DNA of 64,000 nucleotides. Source: Sphingomonas naasensis (GTDB lineage Bacteria > Pseudomonadota > Alphaproteobacteria > Sphingomonadales > Sphingomonadaceae). Made by a program: the position numbers and the translations under genes. The stretch lies in NCBI RefSeq assembly GCF_004792695.1, contig NZ_SRXU01000001.1, positions 999,414 through 1,063,413 on the forward strand. Reading direction: 5' to 3'. Positions 24,494 to 33,243 of the stretch are shown one piece after another. The notes beneath the pieces were generated by a model, which was not told where the DNA came from, did no database searches, and saw only the letters and a program-made list of their open reading frames with translations. Positions within the stretch are counted from its first letter, which is position 1. Every line of letters begins with the position of its first letter.

Positions 24494-25662
24494 AACGCAT
24501 CCTGCTGATCGTCGGCGGCGGTATCGCGGCGTACAAGGCCTGCGAGCTCGTCCGGCTGTGCCGCAAGGCGGGAATCGGCGTGAAGGTGGTGCTGACCGAA
24601 GGCGGCAGCCATTTCGTCACGGCGATGACCTTTGCAGCCCTCTCCGAGAACCAGGTTTATTCGACCTTGTGGGACCTCAAGGACGAGGCCGAGATGGGCC
24701 ATATCCAGCTCAGCCGCGAGGCCGATCTGGTCGTGGTCACCCCCGCCACCGCCGATCTGCTCGCGAAGATGGCCGCCGGGTTGGCCGACGATCTCGCCAC
24801 CACGCTGCTGCTCGCCACCGACAAGCCGGTGCTCGCCGCGCCGGCAATGAACGTCCGCATGTGGCAGCACGCCGCCACGCGCCGCAACGTAGCGCAGCTT
24901 CGCGCCGACGGCGTGACCGTGCTCGAGCCCGACGAAGGCCCGATGGCATGCGGCGAATTTGGCCCCGGGCGCCTGCCCGAGCCTGAGGCGATCCTCGCCG
25001 CGATCGAGGCGCAGCTCGACGGTGGCGCGCGGCGGCTGGCCGGCAAGCACATCCTCGTCACCGCGGGGCCGACGCATGAGCCGATCGATCCGGTCCGTTA
25101 CATCGCCAACCGCTCCTCGGGGCGGCAGGGTTTCGCGATCGCCGGGGCGCTCGCTCGTCTCGGCGCGCGGGTCACGCTAATCAGCGGTCCGGTCACGCTC
25201 GCGACGCCCGCCGGCGTCACCCGCATCGACGTCGAGACCGCACGGCAAATGGCCGATGCCGTCGACGCGGCGCTTCCCGCCGACGCCGCGGTGATGGTGG
25301 CCGCGGTCGGCGACTGGCATGCGGAGGCGACCGCGCAGAAGCGCAAAAAGGGTGAGACCCCGCCCGTGATCGAGCTCTTCGAGAATCCGGACATCCTCGC
25401 GCTTCTCGCCCGCGGCCCGCATCGCCCCGGGCTGGTCGTCGGCTTCGCCGCCGAGACCGAGCAGGTGATCGAACACGCCACCGCAAAAAGGACTCGCAAG
25501 GGCGCGGACTGGATTGTCGCCAACGACGTTTCGGGCGACGTCATGGGAGGTGAGGCAAACACCGTCCATCTCGTCACCGCCGACGGCGTCGAGCATTGGG
25601 AGCGCTTGCCCAAGGCCGAAGTCGCGCGCCGGCTGGCGGAGCGGATCGCCGATGCGCTCTAG
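24490..25662 (+). CDS. coaBC: Bifunctional phosphopantothenoylcysteine decarboxylase / phosphopantothenate-cysteine ligase
   Basis: CoaBC joins cysteine to 4'-phosphopantothenate and decarboxylates the product in coenzyme A synthesis. Of 390 residues, the N-terminal flavoprotein CoaC domain shows GGGIAAYKACELVR, HIQLSREADLVVVTPATADLLAKMA, PAMNVRMW and the active-site Cys in GPMACGEFGPGRLPE. The C-terminal CoaB domain starts near residue 182 with HILVTAGPTHEPIDPVRYIANRSSG. The start at ATG 24490 overlaps the previous stop by four bases; longer upstream reading is a shadow. Confidence 0.95.
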   Translation: MKRILLIVGGGIAAYKACELVRLCRKAGIGVKVVLTEGGSHFVTAMTFAALSENQVYSTLWDLKDEAEMGHIQLSREADLVVVTPATADLLAKMAAGLADDLATTLLLATDKPVLAAPAMNVRMWQHAATRRNVAQLRADGVTVLEPDEGPMACGEFGPGRLPEPEAILAAIEAQLDGGARRLAGKHILVTAGPTHEPIDPVRYIANRSSGRQGFAIAGALARLGARVTLISGPVTLATPAGVTRIDVETARQMADAVDAALPADAAVMVAAVGDWHAEATAQKRKKGETPPVIELFENPDILALLARGPHRPGLVVGFAAETEQVIEHATAKRTRKGADWIVANDVSGDVMGGEANTVHLVTADGVEHWERLPKAEVARRLAERIADAL

Positions 25663-26449
25663 CCTCGCCTTGCTCCCGCTACTCCTCGCCGGCTGCGCCA
25701 CGGATTCGGCCGCGCCGCAAACCGCCAGCCAGCCCGCCGCCGAGCTCTATGCGCGCAGCTTCGGGGTCGCCCACCCGGCGACCTTGCTGGTGGTTCTTCA
25801 CGGCGACGCGCCCACCGCCAACCCCGGCTATCAATACGACTTCGCCCGGACGCTGGCCGCGCACATCCCCGATGCCCGCGTCGTCGCCCTGCTGCGTCCC
25901 GGCTATGCGGATCCGCAGGGCAATCGCTCGCCCGGCGACCGTGGCCTCACCACCGGCGACAACTACACCCCAGACCGGCTCGACGCGGTCAGCGATTCGC
26001 TCCGCCGGCTGCGGGCGCGCTATCCGCAGGCGCGGCTCGTGCTGATCGGGCATTCGGGCGGCGCGGCGATGGCCGCCGATCTCGCCGGCACCCGGCCCGA
26101 GCTGGTCGACGGGCTGCTGCTCGCCGCCTGCCCGTGCAGCCTTCCCGAATGGCGCCAGCACATGAAGGCGCGATTGCCCGCAGCGCCGTTCGACCAACCG
26201 GTGCGCAGCCTCGATCCGCTCCAGACGGTGGGCGGCGCCCAGCTCGACCTGCGGGCGGTGCTGGTCGTCGGCGCGGACGATCCGATCACGCCGCCCAAAT
26301 TCTCGCGCGCCTATGCCGAGGCGCTGGCGCTGCGCGGCATCGCCACCGACTATCGGGTGCTGCCCGGCAAGGGCCATGAGATCCTCGACGATCCCGAAGT
26401 GCTGAGCGCGGCCGAACGCCTCGCCGCCGCGCTCCCCAAGAAAGGCTGA
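25652..26449 (+). CDS. Alpha/beta-hydrolase lipoprotein
   Basis: A 265-residue protein with lipoprotein signal [15 protein letters not shown] (Cys15) and an alpha/beta-hydrolase fold. The nucleophile Ser is in [11 protein letters not shown], the acid probably in [11 protein letters not shown] and the His in [11 protein letters not shown]. The start overlaps the end of coaBC by 11 bp in another frame. Likely an envelope-bound esterase or peptidase; substrate unknown. Confidence 0.83.
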   Translation: MRSSLALLPLLLAGCATDSAAPQTASQPAAELYARSFGVAHPATLLVVLHGDAPTANPGYQYDFARTLAAHIPDARVVALLRPGYADPQGNRSPGDRGLTTGDNYTPDRLDAVSDSLRRLRARYPQARLVLIGHSGGAAMAADLAGTRPELVDGLLLAACPCSLPEWRQHMKARLPAAPFDQPVRSLDPLQTVGGAQLDLRAVLVVGADDPITPPKFSRAYAEALALRGIATDYRVLPGKGHEILDDPEVLSAAERLAAALPKKG

Positions 26450-26450
26450 C

Positions 26451-26897
26451 ATGCTCACCTCTATTCGTATCGCGCTGCAGCGCCTGCCGCATGGCGCCGG
26501 CCTTCCGCTTCCTGCCTATGCGACCCATGGCGCGGCCGGCATGGACGTGGTCGCCGCCGAGGAGGTGACGATCGCCCCCGGCGCGCGCCATGCCGTCGCC
26601 ACCGGCTTCGCGATGGCGATCCCCGAGGGCTATGAGGTGCAGGTCCGCCCGCGCTCGGGGCTCGCGCTCAAGCACGGCGTCACCTGCCTCAACACGCCCG
26701 GAACGATCGACAGCGACTATCGCGGCGAAGTGAAGGTGATCCTCGCCAATCTCGGCGACGCTCCCTTCGCGATCGCGCGCGGCGACCGGATCGCGCAGCT
26801 CGTCCCCGCCCCCGTCCAGCGCGCGGAATTCGACGAAGTGACCGCGCTCGACGAAACCGTGAGGGGGGCCGGCGGCTTCGGCTCGACCGGAATGTGA
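26451..26897 (+). CDS. dut: dUTP diphosphatase
   Basis: A 148-residue trimeric dUTPase that hydrolyses dUTP to dUMP. All five motifs are readable: [47 protein letters not shown] and the C-terminal [10 protein letters not shown] arm. Starts one base after the previous stop. coaBC-dut adjacency is common in proteobacteria. Confidence 0.96.
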   Translation: MLTSIRIALQRLPHGAGLPLPAYATHGAAGMDVVAAEEVTIAPGARHAVATGFAMAIPEGYEVQVRPRSGLALKHGVTCLNTPGTIDSDYRGEVKVILANLGDAPFAIARGDRIAQLVPAPVQRAEFDEVTALDETVRGAGGFGSTGM

Positions 26898-27259
26898 TCG
26901 CCGCGCTCGCCCTTGCGGCGGCGCTGCAGACCGCGCCGCTCGACTGGAAGGGGCTGGCCCCCTTGCCTTGGCGCGCGCCGCCGCTGGTCACGCCCGAGAT
27001 GCATGCCTTTGTCCGGCGCGAGGCGATCGCGCGCAAATGTCCGCTGGCGAAGCCCGGCGCGATGGAAGTCGAGGTCGCGGTGCTCGTCGACGAGGCCAAC
27101 GGCATCCGCACCGCCGTCCCCCGCGCGATCCGCTGCCCCACCGTCGAGCAATATGCCGCGGCGTTGGTAGCGAGCTTCGCGCGCAACAACCTCCTGCCGC
27201 GCTCGGGCACCGGCCAGATCTGGTACCGCGCGCAGCTCAGCTTCAGCTGGACGCCATGA
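26894..27259 (+). CDS. Hypothetical exported protein between dut and moeB-like gene
   Basis: A 121-residue protein starting at GTG 26894, overlapping the dut stop (GTGA), and ending in an ATGA overlap with the next gene, so its translation is coupled on both sides. The N-terminus ([19 protein letters not shown]) resembles a short signal peptide. Two Cys (ARKCPLA, AIRCPTV) flank a beta-rich middle that could be disulfide-bonded. The arrangement of a [17 protein letters not shown] strand followed by an [15 protein letters not shown] helix resembles a TonB C-terminal-like fold. Function unknown. Confidence 0.72.
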   Translation: MIAALALAAALQTAPLDWKGLAPLPWRAPPLVTPEMHAFVRREAIARKCPLAKPGAMEVEVAVLVDEANGIRTAVPRAIRCPTVEQYAAALVASFARNNLLPRSGTGQIWYRAQLSFSWTP

Positions 27260-28065
27260 CCCTCAGCGACGAAGAACTCGAACGCTATGCCCGCCACATC
27301 GTGCTGCGCGAGGTCGGCGGCAGCGGGCAGGCGAAGCTGAAGGCGGCAAGCGTGCTGGTGATCGGCGCGGGCGGAATCGGCTCGCCGGCGCTCCAATATC
27401 TCGCGGCGGCGGGAATCGGGTATCTCGCGGTCGCTGACAATGATCGGGTCGAGCTGTCCAACCTCCAGCGCCAGACGCTGTTCGGCACCGACGATGTCGG
27501 CAAGGACAAGGCCGCCACTGCAGTGGAGGCGATGGAGCGGCTCAATCCGACGATCCGGCCGGCCGGACTCGGCGTGCGGATCGACGGCGACAATGTCGCG
27601 GAGATACTCGATCTCGTCCGGCCCGACGTCATCATCGACGGCACCGACAATTTCGCCACCCGCCTGCTCGTCGCCGACGCCGCGCTCGCTGCCCGCGTCC
27701 CGCTGGTCTCCGCCGCGGTCGCGGAGTTCGAGGGCCAGCTCGGCACCTTCCGCGGCTGGGAAAGCGACAAGCCCTGCTATCGCTGCTTCGTCGGTTCCGC
27801 CCCGGAGCGCGAGGGCGTGAGCTGCGCCGAACAGGGCGTGCTCGGCGCGCTCACCGGATTGATGGGCAGCCTCGCCGCGCTCGAGACGATCCGCGCGATC
27901 GCGCCGTTCGGCGAGGACAGCGCCGGCAAGCTGCTGCTCGTCGACGCGCTGTCGCTGCGCTTCCGCTCACTAACCCTGCCCAAGGATCCAGGCTGCCCGG
28001 CCTGCGGGGCGCCTCAGGTCGATTCGGGCTCGAACGGCACCATCGACCAGCCGTCAAAGGCATAG
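27256..28065 (+). CDS. moeB: HesA/MoeB/ThiF family sulfur-carrier adenylyltransferase
   Basis: A 269-residue E1-like enzyme that adenylates the C-terminal glycine of a ubiquitin-like sulfur carrier for molybdopterin or thiamine synthesis. The start SDEELERYARHIVLREVGG is family-typical; the nucleotide loop is GAGGIGSPALQYLAAAGIG, the adenylation Arg is in NLQRQTLFG, and zinc is held by CYRC and CPAC. A conserved Cys in GVSCAEQGVLG is in the position of the sulfur/thioester cysteine. MoeB and ThiF cannot be told apart here. The last 17 codons are overlapped on the other strand by a small reading frame. Confidence 0.88.
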   Translation: MTLSDEELERYARHIVLREVGGSGQAKLKAASVLVIGAGGIGSPALQYLAAAGIGYLAVADNDRVELSNLQRQTLFGTDDVGKDKAATAVEAMERLNPTIRPAGLGVRIDGDNVAEILDLVRPDVIIDGTDNFATRLLVADAALAARVPLVSAAVAEFEGQLGTFRGWESDKPCYRCFVGSAPEREGVSCAEQGVLGALTGLMGSLAALETIRAIAPFGEDSAGKLLLVDALSLRFRSLTLPKDPGCPACGAPQVDSGSNGTIDQPSKA

Positions 28066-28163
28066 GCCTTCGGCTCGATCAGATGGGGCGCGCTATCGGT
28101 GATATTCCGTCCGCGAAGCAGCGTATCCGCCGCTTCGTCCTCTTTCCTCTCCGGCTCTTGCAC
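28014..28163 (-). CDS. Possible small acidic protein (49 aa), antisense to moeB 3' end
   Basis: On the minus strand, GTG 28163 to TGA 28014 encodes 49 residues (starts VQEPERKEDEAAD, contains AYAFDGWSMVPFEP). A GGAG precedes the start by 8 bases. The frame overlaps the last 52 bases of the moeB-like gene tail to tail. The amino-acid make-up looks like a real acidic small protein and third positions are GC-rich. Not recognised; could be chance. Confidence 0.45.
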   Translation of the reverse strand: MQEPERKEDEAADTLLRGRNITDSAPHLIEPKAYAFDGWSMVPFEPEST

Positions 28164-28317
28164 GGCCGTAACTCCCTGCGTCGATGACGTTAGTTAACCG
28201 AAGTTTGACTGCAATGGGAGTCCCCGCGCCTGTTCGACTTGACATCTCGACGCTGAACCGCTCGTAGCCCTAGCAGCTTCGTCGGTGGGGACCGGCAAAT
28301 CTAACAGGCAGGAGTAT

Positions 28318-29328
28318 ATGGCAAGCAACGGCAAGCGAGTCCTGGTCACGGGCTCGGCGGGATTCATCGGCTTCCATACTTGCAGCAAATTGCTCCAGCA
28401 GGGCGCCGCGGTGCTCGGCGTGGACAATTTCTCGGCTTATTATGACGTTGGCCTCAAGGAAGCGCGGACCGACATTCTCGGCAATCATGAAGGCTTTTCG
28501 TTGGCCCGGGTTTCGATCGAGGACGCCGACGCATTCGGCGCGGCCTGGACGGCGTTCAGGCCCGACACTGTGATCCACCTCGCGGCCCAGGCCGGCGTTC
28601 GCTACTCGATCGACGCACCGCGCAGCTATATCGGCGCCAATATCATCGGCACGCACAACGTGCTGGAGCTCGCCCGGCACCATCCGGTCCGCCACTTGCT
28701 CGCTGCCTCGACCAGTTCGGTCTACGGCGCCAACACCGAGATGCCCTTCACCGAGACGCAGCGCACCCAGACGCCGCTCAGCCTCTATGCAGCTACGAAG
28801 GGCGCGACCGAGCTGATGGGGCACAGCTACAGCCATTTGTTCGGCACGCCGATGACCTTTTTCCGCTTCTTCACGGTCTACGGCCCGTGGGGCCGGCCCG
28901 ACATGGCGCTGTTCAAGTTTACCAAGGCGATCCTCGAGGGGCGCCCGATCGACGTCTACAACAATGGCAACATGGTCCGCGACTTTACCTATATCGACGA
29001 CCTCGCCGAATCGATCGTGCGACTAACCGAAGCGGTGCCCGGACGCGAGCCGGTGGAAGGCGACAGCCTCTCCCCCGTCGCCCCCTTCCGCTCGGTCAAC
29101 ATCGGCAACGGTCAACCTACGCCGCTGATGGAGTATATCGGCGCGCTCGAGGTTGCGCTTGGCCGCGAGGCGATGAAGAACTTCCTGCCTATGCAGCAGG
29201 GCGACGTTCCCGCGACAGAGGCCTCATCTGCGTTGCTCCAGCAGCTCACCGGCTATGCGCCGAATACGCCACCGAGCGTCGGCGTTTCGAATTTCGTCAA
29301 TTGGTACCGAGACCATTACGGCTCCTGA
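28318..29328 (+). CDS. UDP-glucuronate 4-epimerase family NAD-dependent epimerase
   Basis: A 336-residue extended SDR that would interconvert UDP-glucuronate and UDP-galacturonate. It has the NAD loop VTGSAGFIGFHT, AAQAGVRYSI, TSSVYG and the catalytic Tyr157-x-x-x-Lys161 in YAATK. The stretch FFTVYGPWGRPDMALFKFT and the following FTYIDDL are characteristic of the CapI/LpsL uronate epimerases rather than of GalE. ATG 28318 follows AGGAG closely; a GTG at 28285 would add 11 residues. It opens the polysaccharide locus and would feed UDP-GalA into it. Confidence 0.88.
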   Translation: MASNGKRVLVTGSAGFIGFHTCSKLLQQGAAVLGVDNFSAYYDVGLKEARTDILGNHEGFSLARVSIEDADAFGAAWTAFRPDTVIHLAAQAGVRYSIDAPRSYIGANIIGTHNVLELARHHPVRHLLAASTSSVYGANTEMPFTETQRTQTPLSLYAATKGATELMGHSYSHLFGTPMTFFRFFTVYGPWGRPDMALFKFTKAILEGRPIDVYNNGNMVRDFTYIDDLAESIVRLTEAVPGREPVEGDSLSPVAPFRSVNIGNGQPTPLMEYIGALEVALGREAMKNFLPMQQGDVPATEASSALLQQLTGYAPNTPPSVGVSNFVNWYRDHYGS

Positions 29329-29423
29329 CCGGTACTTCCGCCAGCGGCGGATCGCGAGAACCGGTGCGACGGACCGCGACAGATGGATTTGCCTCGACAT
29401 GAGTCCGCTCGCGATCTGCCTGC

Positions 29424-29439
29424 GAGTGCTTCCGCACTC
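29424..29439. other. Stem-loop in the 270-bp gap after the epimerase
   Basis: GAGTGC pairs with GCACTC around a TTCC loop, extended by G-C pairs. No T-tract follows, so it is not a clear terminator. The rest of the gap 29329-29598 shows no gene; its right end is AT-richer and likely carries the promoter of the priming transferase gene. Confidence 0.35.
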
Positions 29440-29598
29440 CCGCTGGCGCAGCGACTACGGTGATCGGGCGAGACGCTGTCGATATCGGCTGACAACGCCC
29501 AGCCTTGTGGCTAAACAGCAAGCCATTGCGCTAGCGCGCCGATGTTTCAAGGACGAACCGGCGGCCTCGTCGGCGAGCAAGAAGAACAATAGTTCGCT

Positions 29599-30927
29599 AT
29601 GACATCCACGACCGAAACCGAAAGGCGCGCGCCCTCCCCGATAAGTGCGCATGCGCTTGAGCGTAGAAATCATAGCGGCAGGGATTTCATCAAACGCAAG
29701 CGCTATCAGATTCTTCTTGGAGCGCTTTTCGCCATAGCCATGCCGCTCATCGCCAGCCAAGTGATCAGCGGCGTCGGCATCAATGAATCAACTCAATACA
29801 ATACAGCGATAGGGGGGATAGTAGCACTTATTGCCGGGTATGTCGGCTTCAGGAGACTCCACGTTTTTCCGGGACTAACCTCTGGCGGGTACATCATTCC
29901 AGCCTTTTCGGTTACATACGGACTACTTGCCATCGTTTTGATTATGGCAAGACTAGATTATAGTCGACTGCAATTGCTCACCAGCTATGTGCTGACGATC
30001 GGTTTCTTCACATACATTCATTTGAAGTTCGTCGTTCGTCGGCCGGTCATTCTTGGCGTGGTTCCCAATGGCAGCCTGGGCACACTTCCCACCTTCGACC
30101 GCGTTATCTGGCACGTCGTCCCCTCACCCGACGCTCCGACGCCCCGCTTCGAAGGCGTGGTCGTAGACCTTCACGCAGAGCATGGGGACGCGTGGAGCAG
30201 CCGAATCGCCGCCTTCGCGCTGGAAGGCACACCCGTCTATCATGTGAAGCAGGCCATCGAGCAGCTTTCGGGACGCGTGGAGATCGAACACTTGTCCGAG
30301 AATACGCTAGGAGCACTAAACCCGAACGATCTCTACCTGAAGGTCAAGGGCGCCTTCGACATGATGATGGCGCTGATCGCGCTGGCTTTCCTTTCCCCGC
30401 TGTTGATCACAGTCGCTATCCTGATCCGACTAGATTCACCCGGACCGGCATTGTTCAAGCAACAGCGCACCGGTTTTCGCGCCAAACCCTTCACGGTCTA
30501 CAAATTCCGCACGATGCACCAAAGCGCCGCAACCCCGAATGACGAGCGGCACAGTGCGATCACGCAAGACGGCGATCCCCGCATCACGCGCGCGGGTGCC
30601 CTCCTGCGCAGAACCAGGCTTGATGAGCTGCCGCAGCTGCTCAACATCCTGAAGGGCGAGATGAGCATGATCGGGCCGCGGCCCGAAGCCGTTGCACTCA
30701 CCAAGTGGTATGAGAAGGAAATCCCGTTCTATCACTATCGCCACATCATCAAACCGGGGATTTCGGGTTGGGCGCAAGTCAATCAGGGCCACGTCTCCGA
30801 CGTCAATGATGTCCGCGAGAAGCTCAATCTCGACTTTTACTACGTCAAAAATTTTTCGGCCTGGCTGGACATATTGATTGTCCTCAAGACCATTCGAACC
30901 ATGGCAAGCGGTAGCGGAGCCAAATAG
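29599..30927 (+). CDS. Priming undecaprenyl-phosphate sugar-phosphate transferase
   Basis: A 442-residue polyisoprenyl-phosphate hexose-1-phosphate transferase (WbaP/GelB type). The N-terminal part has four helices (about 36-135), followed by a cytoplasmic region and a fifth helix near 255-275 leading into the catalytic domain with [34 protein letters not shown] and [12 protein letters not shown]. It attaches the first sugar phosphate to the lipid carrier in the inner membrane. The first 150 codons are clearly lower in GC than the rest, a possible sign of recombination. Confidence 0.93.
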   Translation: MTSTTETERRAPSPISAHALERRNHSGRDFIKRKRYQILLGALFAIAMPLIASQVISGVGINESTQYNTAIGGIVALIAGYVGFRRLHVFPGLTSGGYIIPAFSVTYGLLAIVLIMARLDYSRLQLLTSYVLTIGFFTYIHLKFVVRRPVILGVVPNGSLGTLPTFDRVIWHVVPSPDAPTPRFEGVVVDLHAEHGDAWSSRIAAFALEGTPVYHVKQAIEQLSGRVEIEHLSENTLGALNPNDLYLKVKGAFDMMMALIALAFLSPLLITVAILIRLDSPGPALFKQQRTGFRAKPFTVYKFRTMHQSAATPNDERHSAITQDGDPRITRAGALLRRTRLDELPQLLNILKGEMSMIGPRPEAVALTKWYEKEIPFYHYRHIIKPGISGWAQVNQGHVSDVNDVREKLNLDFYYVKNFSAWLDILIVLKTIRTMASGSGAK

Positions 30928-31029
30928 ACGGTCGTCAGGATTGACGAATGAGGGCGAGAGGTTATTCGAACACCCGGCCCCGGCCCCGGCCCGCCCGCAT
31001 CGTGACTTGCTGATCGAAGGAAACACCCC

Positions 31030-32469
31030 TTGCACCGCCCCTCCGGGAAACGATATCCGAAGTCGGTCCAATTTTGGCTGCTCCTGGCGTTTCTCGGCGT
31101 CACTGCGTTATTGGGTGGGGGCGCGCGAGGCGACGTCGCGTCGCTCGTCATCCTCCGTCCGTTGGCGGGCTTGCTTTGCGGGGTCGCGCTAGCCACGCTT
31201 CGGCGCGAACAAGTTACGGAAAACCGGGGATTATTCGCCTTCGCCGCGGCAGTAATAGTCTATGTCGCGATTCAACTCGTCCCTCTTCCGCCGGTGATTT
31301 GGCACATGCTTCCGGGGCGCGAAATTGTGGCGCAAATCGATACCGCGACCGGCCTCGGGCCGACCTGGCGGCCTATCAGCATGGCTCCGCTTGCGACCTG
31401 GAACGCGCTGTATTCGCTACTGGTGCCGCTCGTCGTCCTACTCTTGTGCGTCCAGATCCCACCCCGGCAACGGCGAGATCTGCTTCCGTTCTTCATTGCA
31501 TTCGGCGTGATCTCGGGGCTGATCGGCCTGCTCCAGGTAACCAGCGGCTATAGCAGCCCCCTCTATTTTTACCGCATCACCAACCATGATGCCGCAGTAG
31601 GTCTGTTCGCCAATCGCAACCATCAGGCAATCTTCCTCGCGTGCATTTTCCCGATGGCGGCGGTTCTTGCCTCGACCGGCGTCCGCACTCCCGAGCAGGC
31701 GCGCGTCCGGACCGGGCTCATGATAGCGGTGGCCTTGGTCATATTTCCCCTGCTGTTGGTCACGGGATCGCGCGCCGGCTTCGTGCTGGGGCTGATCGGC
31801 ATTGCGTCCACGGTTGCTCTCTATCGCCGGCCAGCGCTCGATATTCCGACGAAGCGCAAGACGCGCACCATAGCGGGTCCGATGGTGCTTGCAGTCGCGA
31901 TCGTTGCGGGGATTGCGTTGTTGATGGTGCTTTTCACGCGCGCCAAGACGCTCAGCCGGATCACCGCCGCGGACCAGCTGGAAGACCTTCGATTTCGGGT
32001 CTGGGGCCCGATTGTCGATATGGCGTGGACCTATTTCCCCACGGGCTCGGGAATCGGGAGCTTTGCCGAGGTTTTCCAGGTCCACGAGCCGGAGAAGCTG
32101 CTTCGGCTCTCCTATCTCAACCACGCGCATAATGACTGGCTCGAGGTCTATATGACGGGCGGCCTGATCGGCTGCGCCCTACTTCTCACCGCGGTTGTCG
32201 TGATCGCTCGCGATTCGCTTGCGGCGTGGCGCAATGCTACGCCCGGTGCGGAGCGGACCTTCGGGCGGCTCGCCTCGGTGCTTTTCGCAATGCTCGGCCT
32301 CGCCAGCGTTGCCGATTATCCGCTGAGAGCGCCCTCGATTGCCTGCCTTGCGGTTGTCGCAATCTTCTGGCTTGGCGATGCGGCGCGGGCCCGGACCTTT
32401 ACGGCAACGTCCACTAAAAATGGTGGAAGTTTAGGTGCTGCTCGTCTAGCTGACCAAGCTCAGGGTTGA
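31030..32469 (+). CDS. O-antigen ligase/polymerase family (Wzy_C) membrane protein
   Basis: A 479-residue protein with about 11-12 membrane helices. The conserved periplasmic region includes LFANRNHQAIFLA, VTGSRAGFVLGLIG and the NHAHNDWLEVYMTGGLIG motif of the WaaL/Wzy_C family, whose His is thought to act in transfer of lipid-linked glycans. Position between the priming transferase and Wza-type gene favours a Wzy-like polymerase. The start appears to be TTG 31030, with AAGGA about 8 nt upstream. Confidence 0.85.
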   Translation: MHRPSGKRYPKSVQFWLLLAFLGVTALLGGGARGDVASLVILRPLAGLLCGVALATLRREQVTENRGLFAFAAAVIVYVAIQLVPLPPVIWHMLPGREIVAQIDTATGLGPTWRPISMAPLATWNALYSLLVPLVVLLLCVQIPPRQRRDLLPFFIAFGVISGLIGLLQVTSGYSSPLYFYRITNHDAAVGLFANRNHQAIFLACIFPMAAVLASTGVRTPEQARVRTGLMIAVALVIFPLLLVTGSRAGFVLGLIGIASTVALYRRPALDIPTKRKTRTIAGPMVLAVAIVAGIALLMVLFTRAKTLSRITAADQLEDLRFRVWGPIVDMAWTYFPTGSGIGSFAEVFQVHEPEKLLRLSYLNHAHNDWLEVYMTGGLIGCALLLTAVVVIARDSLAAWRNATPGAERTFGRLASVLFAMLGLASVADYPLRAPSIACLAVVAIFWLGDAARARTFTATSTKNGGSLGAARLADQAQG

Positions 32470-32478
32470 GGGCAAGCA

Positions 32479-33213
32479 ATGAATTTTCGTGTCTTTGCAG
32501 TGGCGTTGTGCTGTTTGATGGCAGGATGCGCCGGCCCAAGCCCACTCGGCCCTGTCCAGACGGACGGTGCGCAGCCTTCTTCGCGCCTTTCGGTCGTCAA
32601 CGCATCTGCGCTTCCGCCGCCCTCTCGCACGGATTTGGTAGATCAGAACCGGCCTTATCTTATCGGGCCGTTCGACAAGCTCGTCATCGACGTGTTCGGG
32701 GTCCCCGAACTTAGCCAGAAAGAATTCCAGACTGATGCCGGCGGCAGGATCTCGTTTCCGCTTGCCGGCGTGATCGAAGCGGCGGGCAAGACGCCTCCCG
32801 AAATCGAAGATGTCATCGAACAGCGGCTTCGCGGCCGTTACGTGCGGGATCCTCAGGTGACCGTCAATCTGAAGGAGACGGTAAGTCAAGTCATCACTGT
32901 TGACGGTGCCGTGCGTGAGCCCGGCCTGTATCCGGTGATCGGACAGATGACGCTGATGCGGGCGGTCGCTACCGCCAAGGGCTTAAGCGAGTTCGCCAAG
33001 CAGGAAGACGTTGTGATCTTCCGGACCGTGAGTGGTCAGCGCATGGCAGCGTTGTATAATCTCAAGGCGATCCGCCGGGGCATGTACGACGATCCCCAAC
33101 TGTACGCGAACGACGTCGTCGTGGTGGGCGAATCGCAGGCACGCAAGCTGTTCAGGGACGCGCTTTCCGTCGTTCCACTGCTGACGACGCCGCTTATCAT
33201 CGCCCTTCAATAA
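32479..33213 (+). CDS. Wza-type polysaccharide export lipoprotein
   Basis: A 244-residue outer-membrane export protein. Lipoprotein signal MNFRVFAVALCCLMAGC with Cys17; then the Poly_export domain (YLIGPFDKLVIDVFGVPELSQ, DAGGRISFPLAG, RDPQVTVNLKE) and one SLBB domain (VDGAVREPGLYPVIGQMTLMRAV). Shorter than E. coli Wza, as in GelD/SpsD of sphingans. Nine bp after the ligase-like gene and 30 bp before the Wzc gene. Confidence 0.92.
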   Translation: MNFRVFAVALCCLMAGCAGPSPLGPVQTDGAQPSSRLSVVNASALPPPSRTDLVDQNRPYLIGPFDKLVIDVFGVPELSQKEFQTDAGGRISFPLAGVIEAAGKTPPEIEDVIEQRLRGRYVRDPQVTVNLKETVSQVITVDGAVREPGLYPVIGQMTLMRAVATAKGLSEFAKQEDVVIFRTVSGQRMAALYNLKAIRRGMYDDPQLYANDVVVVGESQARKLFRDALSVVPLLTTPLIIALQ

Positions 33214-33243
33214 TCGCTTCGCTGGAAGCCGAGAAAGTTTGAG

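Noticed and set aside
30908..30915. Another GCGGTAGC 8-mer (and GGCGGTAGT at 5063)
   Set aside because: Both lie inside coding sequence (end of the priming transferase; the GST gene), not in a leader, and match the ops consensus less well. They show that short matches arise by chance here.
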